DNA of 64,000 bases, taken from the NCBI RefSeq assembly GCF_024713945.1, contig NC_134681.1, positions 3,883,501 through 3,947,500 on the forward strand. Reading direction: 5' to 3'. The DNA comes from Dermatophagoides farinae. Its lineage: Eukaryota; Arthropoda; Arachnida; Sarcoptiformes; Pyroglyphidae. The notes beneath the pieces are model-generated. The model did no database searches, was not told the origin of the DNA, and saw only the letters and a list, made by a program, of their open reading frames with translations. Position 1 is the first letter of the stretch, and each line of letters opens with the position of its first letter. Of the stretch, positions 1 through 12,170 are shown in pieces. The translations under genes were made by a program, and so were the position numbers.

Positions 1-1984
1 CCGAAATGAATTTTTTTTTTTTTGTTTTGTTTCCACTGACCGATCGATGATGGTGGTGGTGGTGGTGTTGGCGGTTGTAGTGATTGGTTATATTGATAAA
101 CTGGTTAAATCTGGTTTCAATTGTGTGAATAATATGAGCAATATAGACACATTGTTGCTCATTTGTTTACAATCACCATTTTTTTTTTTTTTTTTTTTTT
201 TGGTTGGTCATCTATTTTTGACAATTAACAAAAAAAAGCCAAAAAAAAATTGGATTTTCGTGAACATTCGGTCAATCGATTAATACGATCCATTTTTTTC
301 TTCTAATTATTTTTTCCATTTTCATTTATCCATAATTTTTTTTCTGCCATTGATTTCAATCAATTAATCATCATCATATAGATTATATTTCCAATGGATA
401 TAAAAGGCGCCACCTTTTTTTCTATTGCTAAATTCTGCTATATATATAAAAAATGTGGTTATAATATATGTCGATTCGATGACGCCCATTTTCTTTGTAA
501 TTGTACATCCCACACACACACACACTATTGCCGATTATATTTACTACTTCTATATAAACATCCTCATCATCATCATCATCATCATCGTCGTCATCATCAT
601 CAGTGTATATAGAAAGATAATGATGATGTGTGTGTGTGTGTGTCCAATAGGAATGCTTCAAAAGAGACACCGGTTTTTTTTTCTTATTTCTTTCTTTTTC
701 TTAATATTATTTTGTATATAAAAATGATGATGATGATGATAACTTTTAAGTGTTTAAACATTATAGAGCGAATTTTTTTTTTCGTTCAATCATCATTGGT
801 GGTGGTGGCTAAGATGTTTATCATCATTGAAAAAAAAGAACACACACACACACACACGCATACAAAATAATAATGTTGTGGTTGTGGCCATCATCAACAA
901 CATGGACATGGACGAACCAATTAAATTGCTTCAACATCATCATCATCATCATGATGTATGAAAGATGAAAAAAAAATTTCGAAAGAAAAAAAAATTAACG
1001 GGAAAAAAAATTCATTCATCATCCATGATTAATTGGATCTAGTGAATAAACAAAATCAAAATCATACAGAGAGAGAGAGAGATGATTACAAAATAAATCA
1101 AGAAAGTTTATTTTTTGATTGATTTTTCTGATTTTTTGATTTTTCATTTATCGAAAAAATTTCATCATCACTACCTATGGATTTTTTTTAAATAAAATTT
1201 TTTTTTTATTATGCTGTTGTACATCATCAACATCATGTACGTCATCGGCAGCGGTATCGGGGACTAAAACAAAAACAAAACAAAAAAAGCTAGCGCAACA
1301 ATGAAATAAAATATACATATATATCGTGAACACACACAAGTCCTTCAAAAAAAAATTTCTTTTTTGGTTCATCATCATCTGTAATCAATAGAAATTTTTT
1401 TTTCTGTTTTTACAACAACAAGTTTTTCGTTATTATTGCTGCTGCTGTTGCTGCTGTTCATATACGTATTTGATGATTGGTTATTGCAATGGCTATTTAT
1501 GTGTGTGTGTGTGTGTGTGTTCATGTGATTGTTGTTCATAAAAAAAATGTGAACATCAGAGAAACAAACGAAATGAAATGAAACGAAAAAAAAGAATGAG
1601 AATGGATGTATGTAAAATGAAATACAAAGAAAGAAAAATACACAGTATGAAATAAAGTTAGTTTGAAGAATGAAAAAAAAATGAGAAAGATTGAAAACAA
1701 AAAAAAATATATTTTGGGTTGAAAATAAATAGAAAAAAAAAACATTTCCACTATCAGGTAGCTATTTGATGTTTTTGGTTGTTGGTCAATGTTGTTGTTC
1801 ATGATCATCATTCAGTTTTGTTTTGTGTATGTAATCTGTATGATGATTTTTGTGATTTTTGAAAACGATTGTGTGATATATGATCATAATGATGATGATG
1901 ATGATGATAGAAAAAAATGCTCTGAAATTATTGATCTATAATTGATGATTAAAAATTAATCAATTAATCAATCAAAAAAAAAGA
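1..1984. other. Gene-free 5' flank of the T-box gene
   Basis: No convincing coding exon was found. The stretch contains short CA/GT microsatellites (about 512-525, 628-642, 841-857, 1501-1520), ATG/CAT runs, poly-T and poly-A tracts and a GA run near 1071-1082. The apparent reading frames are Val/His/Ile runs produced by these repeats. It lies directly upstream of the T-box start codon, so it probably contains the promoter and 5' UTR, but no specific site could be supported. Confidence 0.6.
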
Positions 1985-4900
1985 ATGCAATCTTCTAATA
2001 TTAATAATTCATCACCATCATCATCATTGACAAATGATTATCAATTGTATTCAAATTATTTACATTATGATCAATCAATGCAATATATAACAACAACAAC
2101 AACAACAATGATTACGACAACAACAGCAACATCGACAACAACAACAACAACACCATCATCATCATCATTATTGAATACATCATCACATTATTATTATCCT
2201 CATCATCATCATCATGATTTAGATTCAAATAATTTCTATCATCATCATCCATTTTATTCATCAAATGATCATCGTCATTATCATCATCCACATTATCATC
2301 AAAATTCATCGATAGATTATCATAATCATCATCAATCAAATTCAATATCCGGTACAAATAGTGGTTCATATTTATATGATTCTCTTTATCATCCACATAC
2401 TTCATATTATCAACAGTCATCAACATTTGCAAATCTAACATCATCATCATCATCATCTACATCACCATTATCAGCAACAACAGCAACAACAACAAATCTA
2501 TTAACGACGGCCATTGATCCATATGATGTAACAACATTACCAACATTAACATCGGGAAAAATATTCGAACAAAACACTGCAACCAATTCTAATTGTATGA
2601 CAACAACAACAACAACAACAACTCCAACAACCTTATTATCATCATCGACGACAACCACAACCACGACCACGACCACAACCACAACAACAACATCGACAAC
2701 AAATACCCATCAACATCGACATATTAATGTACAATTAATGGATATTGAAATATGGAAACGTTTTTGTGATGTTAATAATGAAATGATTGTGACAAAAGGT
2801 GGTCGTCGTATGTTTCCATTGATTCGTTGTCAAATTGATGGTCTTGAACATCGTGCAATGTATTCAATTGTATTGGAATTTGTACAAATCGGTACACATC
2901 GTTGGAAATATCTAAATGGTAATTGGGTTGCAGGCGGTAAATCGGAACCACCACCACAAAATCTTCAAACATTCTATATTCATCCAGATTCACCGAATTT
3001 TGGTGCACATTGGATGAAAGAAGTTGTTAGTTTTACAAAAGTTAAATTAACCAATAAACCAACTACACAACAAGGACAGGTAGGCTGGCAAAAGGTAAAA
3101 TTTTAATGAAAAAAAAACATATAATCCTAAAAAACGATCAAATAACCAAAAATCAAAAAAACAATTTTTTCTCTGTTTCCCATTTTTTTCAGGTCGTACT
3201 AAATTCATTGCATAAATATCAACCACGAATTCATATTGTACGTATTGAATCAACGGGAAACAATACCGGATCATCATCATCTGCTGCAACAACACCGACA
3301 TCATCATCATCTACATCGACAAATCATTTAGATACAACAAAAACATCAGCTGCAATGATATCATCATCACCAAAATTAACAATGGATGCATTATGTGTAT
3401 TATCTAGATCATTATATCAAAATCAACAAAATTTTCATACTATCAATGATCATAATAATGATATTTGTGTTGGCGATGATGAATTCGGACAATCATCATC
3501 AACATCAAATGATTGTGTGAATATATTTAATAATAATGGTGGTGGTGTTGGTGTTGGCGGTGGACAATCATCAAATCAAGATAATCAATGTTTATCATCA
3601 ATATCGCCTGTTGTTAGTAGTAATAGTAGTAGTAGTAATATAGATGGTGGAATAACAATAACTGGATCAAATCTATTATCATCAGATAATGGAGGTGAAA
3701 GAACAAATAATAACAACAACTCGATAATAAATGAAGATTGTATTGATTCATTTTGTGGTGGTAATAAAATTGTTACCTATACATTTAAAGAGACACAATT
3801 TATAGCGGTTACTGCATATCAAAATGAAGATGTAAGTAATAATAATAATTATTTTTAAATCGATTACGATCGATTGATTGTTATTAAATTTGAAAAACAA
3901 ATTTTTTTTCTCTTCCATTCTCATGATTCTTTTCTTCATGATAAATTAAAAGGTAACACATTTAAAAATTCGTTATAATCCATTTGCAAAAGCATTTCAA
4001 GATATACGTGAAAAACCAAGTAGCCATCATTATTCTTCCAGTCATCATCATCATCATCACCATCATCATCATTCAAATCTTCATCATTCATCGACTGGAT
4101 CAACATATGATCCACATATTCATCAACATCAACATCAACATTATTCACCAACATCACCATTCTATAATCAGCAACAAAGAATAAATACCGGTGCAACAAA
4201 TTCAACCACAACAACATCTACTACTACAACTACAAATACAATTGCTACAAATAAAACAACAACAACAACATTATCATCCATTTCACCACCATTAACATCG
4301 ACATCATCATTATCATCATCATCATCGACAGCAGCAGCAGCAGCATCGGCATCTGTTGCAGCAATGGTAATTGGTAATGATAATCAATCATCGACTTCAT
4401 CAATGTTAACGGCTTTTACAACAACAACACCATCGACAACAATATCAACAATGAGTGATGATGATATGATCACATCGATGACATCATCAACATCATCATT
4501 ATCACAATCAATAATGAATTCTACATTAAATCCACATTATCATCATCAACCATGGATGGATAATCATCAACAAATCGATAATCATCATCAAACATCATCA
4601 ATGAATAATATGATGATGGACATTGGATATGTAAATCAGAATATAACAAATAATAATTTTACAACAACACAGCAGCCATTATCATCATATGGAACGACGT
4701 CAACATGGCCAATATCCGGTATTACTGGAACAGAAACTGTAAATCATAATCAATCATCATATTATCCATCAACAATGATGCATCCATCATATACAACAGC
4801 AACAGGACCACAATCATCATCAATGGAACAACAATCAACAAGTGAACAATTATTCAATGTTCCACCTTGTTATCAATCTACATATACATCATCATCATCA

Positions 4901-5869
4901 TCATCATATTATAATAGTGTTAGTGGTGATAATTATTCATCAATCGGTTATCAACAATATAATCATCCTAATCACAGATATCAATCAAGTGCCAATTATA
5001 TTCCATCAATATCACTAACACCTCCGCCAATACCACCATTACCACAAATAACAACAACAACAGCATCTACATTTTGGCCATCATCATCATTATCCGATCA
5101 ACATGAAAATAATGATGATGATGATGAAGAATCAATGATTAAGAATCAATCATTTTCAAATATAATACAAGTGAAACAAGAAGATAATCATCAACAACAA
5201 CAGAATCAAGAATCATCGCCAATAAATTTATTAATGGATCATCATAAACCTATGGCGATAACAACGCCATCACAATCAATGTCACAATTAACAAAATTAT
5301 TAGTACAACCTTTATCATCATCTTCATCATCATCATGGAATCCATCATCATCATCATCAAATATGATGATGATTAATGGCAATACAAATCAATGGCATCA
5401 TCATCATCATCATCATCTTCATCATAATTATCAATCATCATCATCAATAATGAATGAAAATAATGATAATTTCAATATAAAACAAATGACAACCACAAAC
5501 ATTGAAGATATTGATAATGATAATCAAATTAAATCATCATCATCATCATTATCGATTCCAATTGTAAATGAAACAAATAGAATAATGATGATCAATAATG
5601 TTGATAATAATGAATTGTTGTCAATGAATAAAAAAGCGATACGTAATAATTCAACGACGACAACAAAAATGGAAAATGATGATGATGATATGGAATTTCA
5701 ATCAAAATCAACCATAATCACTAAATCATCATCATCAAAAAGGCTTAGGGCATGCAATAATAATAGTATTAATTTACATGGCCATGGTCAACAACAACAA
5801 CATATTACAACGATTAAAACTGAAACAGAACAACAACAACAGGAACAAATTGCCGGTGATGAAACGTAA
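1985..5869 (+). CDS. byn: Brachyury-class T-box transcription factor (3 exons, 1216 aa)
   Basis: Sequence-specific nuclear transcription factor of the Brachyury/brachyenteron class. In animals these act in posterior/hindgut and mesodermal specification. Exons: 1985-3079, 3193-3831, 3953-5869, all phase 0, with donors gtaggc and gtaagt and acceptors tttcag and taaaag. The T-box spans about residues 249-594. Family signatures seen are NEMIVTKGGRRMFP, HRWKYLNG, IHPDSPNFGAHWMK, LNSLHKYQPRIHIVR, QFIAVTAYQNE and NPFAKAF. HRWKY and SPNFGAHWMK favour Brachyury over Tbx2/3 or Eomes classes. The start at 1985 is supported by an in-frame TGA at 1946-1948. A second possible donor at 3095 would add five residues inside the box and fits the family less well. 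The N-terminus (248 aa) and C-terminus (about 620 aa) are Thr/Ser/His/Asn/Gln runs. A ~173 aa Ser/Asn/Gly insertion (about 384-556) interrupts the T-box. Two SUMO-type sites (VKQE near K986, IKTE near K1200) are visible. The protein is much longer than vertebrate Brachyury (~435 aa). Confidence 0.95.
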
Positions 5870-6788
5870 TGCACACGCGTACACACTCATACACAAAATA
5901 CAATTTTTTTGTTTCAAATAAAACGATAATTTATTTAAATTAAACAAAACAAAAAAAATGAATGTTTTTCAACCCATTTTCCCGTCACACCACCACCACT
6001 ACTACTACCAAAATTATCACTAATTAATATATTGAAATTAATGTGAAAATGAGAAGAAAAAATCTGCTGCTGCTGCTGTTGTTGTTGTTGAAATATGATT
6101 TTTGGATAATAAAATTTTTCATTTTTTCATTATAAATTACAAAATAACAAATGGTCATTCTTTTGAATTGTTGAACAATTCATGTTTAAAAATTATTGGC
6201 GACAACAAAAAAAGCATTACAAATTCATCGTCAAATCAATGTGTGTTTGTGTGTGTGTGTGAGTGAGTGAATGAGTGAGAGAAAAAAATGACAAAAATGA
6301 TGAAAAGCAAAATGATGAATAATTAGACTATAAAAGTGAATGAATGATGATGACCCGTGAATAGAATATAAAAACCAAACGCACACACACACACACACAT
6401 GCACTCATATTGTGTTTGATATGAAAATTGAAAATGTCAGTGAATGAAATTTTGGTTACAAAAAATGTGCAGTAAAATTTAAATTTTTCATCATTGTTTG
6501 ATGATTTGGATTTGGAATTTTTTTTTTGAATTTTTTTCTTTCATTCTTTTTTTGTGAGTAAAGAGAATATGATAATTTATCAAAAAAAAAAAATAAAACA
6601 ATAATCTTTGGCCGAAATAATAATGGAGAAAATTGGAAAAAAACAGAATAAATAACGATAATGTAAATAGCAAAAAAAAGTGGATATGAGTGTTTGTTCA
6701 GTGTGTGATGTGCTTTGATTGATTGATTGATTGGGTGTGTTTGATAGATAGATAGAATGGATGAAGTGAAAAGAAAAAAAAAGACAAA
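5870..6788. other. Intergenic region between convergent T-box and kinase genes
   Basis: Both flanking genes end here tail to tail, so the 919 bp should be mostly 3' UTR of the two genes. It contains GT/CA microsatellites (about 6239-6261 and 6382-6400), a CTG/TTG run near 6063-6090, GATT repeats near 6716-6735 and poly-A/T tracts. No exon or RNA gene was recognised. Confidence 0.6.
5917..5922 (+). terminator. Polyadenylation signal of the T-box gene
   Basis: A canonical AATAAA hexamer lies 48 nt after the T-box stop codon and is followed by AT-rich sequence. It is the first such hexamer downstream and in the expected place. A TTTATT (AATAAA on the - strand) at 5930-5935 lies just beside it and could serve the converging kinase gene, which would make the two 3' ends almost touch. 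That second use is inference. Confidence 0.55.
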
Positions 6789-9700
6789 TTAAACAATTGC
6801 CGTTGCAATCTTTGTTGTTATATCGGTATCTGAAAATGTTGACAATGGTGGCGATGAATTTATTATCTTCATTTCGGTTTTCATTTTCATTCGATCTTCA
6901 TCATCTGGATCATCGTGATGATGATTATTATTATCATTTATAATTGTAATTGGATTTTTTATCAATTTTTCATTTTCATAAATCGGTTTATTGACAATTG
7001 TTGCTAATTCATTATTCGTTGTTGTCGTGGTTACGGTTTTCACAGTTGTATCAGTGACATTTGATGATGATGATGTTGAAGATGACGATGGTGGTAGTTG
7101 TTGTTGTGGTGACGATGACGTTGATGATGGAAGTGGTAATGGTATTTTTGCAATGTTTTTTGTCGGTGATAATGATCCACCCATTGTTGGATTAGGATTT
7201 GGTATAGCCATTGCCGTTGTTGCTGTCGTTGCAGCCGTTGTAGCTGCTACAGCATTCATTTGACGAATAAATTGTTGCTGTTGCTGTTCTTGTATCGATA
7301 ATCGTTTGGTTCGTGGTGAAAATCCTTTTGGTAATGTTTTTCTTCCATTTAAATATTCTTGACGAATTACATCAACATTATTACCATTGTTGGTGATTTG
7401 AATCGGATTATTAGTATAATATTCACGTTCATGACGCATTTTAATATCCAATAAAACTTCTTCAACTTCACCTAATAATGGACGTTTCAATGGATCACCA
7501 GCCCAACAACGTTCCATTAGATTGAAACATTCATCATCAAATATGGCAAGTTTTTCTGGTCGAAGACCTAAATGAAAACAAAATATCGGATTGGTGATTT
7601 TTGAACAGAACCAAAAAAAAAATATCCATACCTTTTTTAACGGCAATCCATAAATGATCTTTATTATGACATTGTTCAAAAATCTGTGGCAATTCAACGG
7701 ATCCTGCACAAATATACCAGAATAGTATACCAAATGCATAAACATCGACCATTGAATCATATTTTCCAGTAAAAACTTCTGGTGCCATATGAATGGGCGT
7801 ACCAACAATACTACCAGAAATCATAACTTCAGATTTACAGAATCCAAGATCGGTAATTTTTGCACGATTATATTTATCTAATAGTACATTTTTGAGTTTA
7901 ATATCACGATGTATAAGGCCATGATTATGTAGGAAACGTAATCCATGTACAACATCGAATGCAATCTGCAAACGTTGTAACCATTCTAAACCGGATTTAA
8001 GACCAACATATAAATCACGAACCATACGATCCATAATAAGATAAACATATGATGATGCACCATTATAATTATGTTCAATAATTGAACCACGAATCTGTAC
8101 AATACGATCAGTTTCAGGTAATGAACGTGTATAATAGAATTCCATGGCTAAATCATTCCAATGTTTATCATCACAGATCATTATTGATTTGACGGCAATC
8201 CGAGAATAATTGCCCCAACTTTTTTTCGTTGAAAACACAACACCATATTGACCACGTCCGATTTCTTTACCCAATTCCGGTGAACCATAAAGAATGGCAT
8301 CAATAAACGATGTAGATTCCAATGCTAGCCTTGCAAATAATGGTGCATCATTTTTTCGTACCTGTTGACGACGATGATCAATTTCTTTCAATCGTGTGAC
8401 CAATGTTGTTTCTAATTGAAAACCAAAAACATTAGAAAAAAAAATATAAAAAAACCAAAAAAATAAACATACCTAGATTAGCTAATGAATTCAGAAAAGT
8501 TTCATGTGCTAATTTTAATTTTTCCCGAAATTGTGTACAAATACATTTAGCCAGTTTAGCTTCAGATAAATTATCCAACAAATCAGCTGACACTTTACGT
8601 TTCCATTCAGCATCAATACGACAGGTTGGTTTCCATGCGATGCTAAGCATGAGGAAAAAATTTTTCATTTTTTCCCAAAATATCCTCAACATTGATGAAC
8701 AGCTATTGGCATTAATCTCGATTGAATATGCTAAATTCAACAAACGTGATAATGCTAAATCAATTTTTTCTTCTTGCACACGTTGATGATGATGATTATA
8801 ATGACCATTTATTAATTTTGGATTTACAGGAACCATTTTCATATTATCAGCAATCAAATGTTTATTATTATGACCATTATTTATTAAATGGCCACCGCCA
8901 CCACCACCACCATTGCCACCACCAAAACCAAATGTATCACGACGTTGTCGATATTCTTCCAATTGTTTTAGACAACGTTGTAAGGTTCCTATAGGGTTGT
9001 TTTATTAAGTATTAGACAAAATCAAAATTTTTTCTTCAATAATAAAAAAAAAGACATACCAATAAAACTTTCACGCATTATATCAACGGAACCAATTAAT
9101 TTAACAGCGATAGCACGATTAAGTGTCATGAATACAAAATCCTGTATTTCTTCGGCACAATGTTTCACTTCGGCAGCCGATACCATTGGATTTGTGTTGA
9201 AAACTGGATTACCAAATCGATATGATGAAGCCTGTGTAAGAATATCATCACGCATAAATTGTAATGTTTCACCAATCAATTGACGAATTTCTTCCTGTTT
9301 ACGATTAGCAATACCCATTAATGACATATATAGTTCAGCCTCTTTTTTACGTGCATATTCCAAACGTTTTGGTATACAATAATTCAGATTCCATGTCATA
9401 TCGAATGCAGTGAATATATAGTACTGTATGAATTGATTATGGATTTCATTCAACAATGTTGCCGCCACCACAAGATTTGATTTCAATATTGAACGAAAAA
9501 AATCAACAAAATAACAAAATTCATATGAATGACAAATAAAACGTGACGATACATCCATTCCATTGTCGGCATTCTGTTTGGAGCATTTAAATGGTCTATC
9601 ATTGATTATATAATAACCGTTTGATTGATGTTTTTGCCGCCTATCCATTGGCGCTTGTAATGCAACTGTTGAAGGCATTTCCTGGAAGAAACCCATCTCT

Positions 9701-12170
9701 CTTAATTGTTTCCATATGAATTCTGAACCTTGTAGATATGATTGTGATTTATTAATGCTTTGCATACTTTTGCTTTGTGTTGTATTATTACTACATGATA
9801 ATGATGATGATGATGATGATGTTGTCTGTGATGGTAATGTACATGGTGATGAATGTGTCGATGATGTGGATTCAGAACGTTTCAATGAAACCAAACCAAT
9901 TGGTTGTTCACCCAAACAATGTGTATTACGACGTGCAGGCAATTTTTTCGCCGTTGTTGTTTTTGTCATATTCATCGTCGTCGTAGTCGTCTTTGTTGTT
10001 GGATTCGTAATATTTGGAATAAATTCAGCTGAACATGAATTACCATTTGACTTAGTTTGATTCAAGTTGGATTTGACTTCATCGTTCATATGATCAACGA
10101 TTATTTGTGGTTGTGGTTGTGGTTGTTGTTGTTTTTGTTGTTGCTGTTTTACATTGGAAATTTTTGCCGATATACGACTTGGTGCTACTGGTGGATCCAT
10201 GGTAAAACGATACATATTCGATGATGGATAATGAGTTTGTGATCCATTAGGATTCGTCAATGGATATGATGGATGTGCATGATATGGATATGCACCAGCA
10301 GGATGATGATGATAAACAGAATTAAAATCCATAATATGGGCAAAAAATATCGGCGTCGATGGCATTCGTTGTCGTAATTGTTGTAAATGACGACGATCGG
10401 TTTCGGTAAGCATTTCATCCGATCTTTCAAAACAATATATTATTATTGGATTAGTACGGCTAAATGTGGTACGATATATCAAATCAAATGATTCAACATC
10501 CGGTGCGACACGTATCTGTAGATTTTTCTCCAATAATTCATGTGGCAATACAATTTCCATTGTGGTCATTTCGTTAACAAAATCTGTTTGACTAAGCATT
10601 TCATCTTCACCAAATTCAACATCTTCATCATCATCATCGTCGTCGTCATCATCTTCTAGATCATCATATGGTACGAAACTAGATTTCAGATTCATCGTCG
10701 TTTGTTTAATAGTTGCCATTCCATTACCATCGCCAACAACATTTCCATTATCACCAACAGGTCCACCTGATTGTCCACGTTGTTGTAATAAAAGATTGAC
10801 ATTTTGTTGACTAGAATAACCTGATGAATGTCCATGGCGATGACCAACACCAACACCAACACCATTGACACCGCCACCACCTGCATTTTGTATCACATGA
10901 TTAACAGCAGCAGCTACTGCTGCAGCACCTGTATTTGCTGTATTCGTCTGGTTTAATTTTTCTGATTGAGGCCGTGATTGACCGGCCATTCTTACTTGAT
11001 GATTATTATGACGATTAACATGATTCGATGTAGTGGTTGGTGCCGATTTTATCAATGAACATGATGAATTAAATGATAATGTTGTCGGTGTATTAGATGA
11101 TTGATCATTTCCAGCTGAATCAAGACCACTGGAAGCATTACTACCACCACTACCACCATTGATACCGCCACGATCACCATTGGTCATACCATTCACTAAT
11201 GATGTTTGTAAACCATCTGAATAACCATCAGATAATTCTGGATTCGATGATAAAAGATCATCATGTGTACCATTAGCTGATGCTAATAATGTTGGATCAT
11301 CTTGTAGAAAATCTAAACGAAGATCTTCAAATGAAACAACACGTTCAGTATGTAATGGTGAACATTCTAATAATTCAAAATGTCTTATACAGAATGCTAA
11401 ACGTCTTTGTGTACCATATTGAATTCGTACAGAACGTCTTGGTTGTTTATAATCAGGATCATATACATCGAATACCTATGAATTTTTTTTGACGAGAAAA
11501 AAAAATCAAAGTAAAAAAAAAATTGAATTGAATTTTTTTTGCATCATAACTTACAGGTAAAAGCTCATAACCAAGCATATAATTAACTATACGAGCTTTA
11601 ACACATGGCCGGCTACCCATCAATACGATTGATATTGGATTGTCCAACATATTACGTATATAACGTTCATCATCAAATTTTAATGACATTTCCTGGAATT
11701 TATCTGCATACAAACAGACGAAAAAAAAAATAAAACAATTTTGAATGAATAATATTGAAATTGTGCTGATGAAAAAAAAAATCATAATTTTAATGGAAAC
11801 AACACAACAACAAAAAAAAACCAAGAAAAATTTTGCCAATCATCATTTGTTGATGACAATTTGCTTGAAATAAGAATTGTTATCTTTTTTTTTTGATTCT
11901 ACACAAAAAAAAAACTGAAATAAATTCTAAAATCACATCATAACTTCATATATTCATGCAATTTCCATATATGAGTCACTTTATTATGGATTTAATCGAT
12001 GGATGTGATGAAAAGTGAAAAATGTAAATGAAAAAATAAACTTTACCTTTACTGATGTTACGTTTATGTAATGCATCATTACATTGGGCCAATGTTTCAT
12101 TAAAAATGGCCCGTAATAGACGTTTTTTATCGTCAAAATATTCGGCCTCATAACGCATTTGTTGTTGCAT
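6789..12170 (-). CDS. DSTYK: DSTYK-type dual serine/threonine and tyrosine protein kinase (6 exons, 1587 aa)
   Basis: Cytoplasmic dual-specificity (RIPK5/dusty) kinase. The vertebrate protein acts in FGF/ERK and cell-death signalling. Exons: 12170-12047, 11703-11555, 11475-9060, 8988-8473, 8411-7632, 7567-6789, with compatible phases throughout; introns are 61-79 bp except the first (343 bp). The N-terminal half carries the family-specific blocks [32 protein letters not shown]-like [22 protein letters not shown] and the YGTQRRLAF block. The kinase domain covers about 1114-1375: glycine loop GRGQYGVV (1120), AVK lysine near 1143, HRDIKLKN (1236), DLGFCK (1256, DLG instead of DFG as in vertebrate DSTYK), GTPIHMAPE (1273), then RPEKLAIFD and [12 protein letters not shown]. 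The protein is much longer than the ~930 aa vertebrate form. About 200 residues of Gly/Asn/Ser/His sequence with an acidic Asp run (about 362-383) expand exon 3, and a Ser/Thr-rich tail follows the kinase domain. The ATG at 12170 is the only start seen; a 5' UTR intron is possible. Confidence 0.95.

Noticed and set aside
3080-3106. Reading through the first T-box intron to a stop at 3104-3106, giving a 373-residue truncated protein
   Set aside because: The T-box would be cut in half; splicing at 3079/3193 restores the family sequence exactly across the junction.
7000-7263. + strand open frame opposite the kinase C-terminal tail
   Set aside because: It is a mirror of Thr/Ser/Ala codon runs in the kinase gene and gives only Val/Asp repeats.
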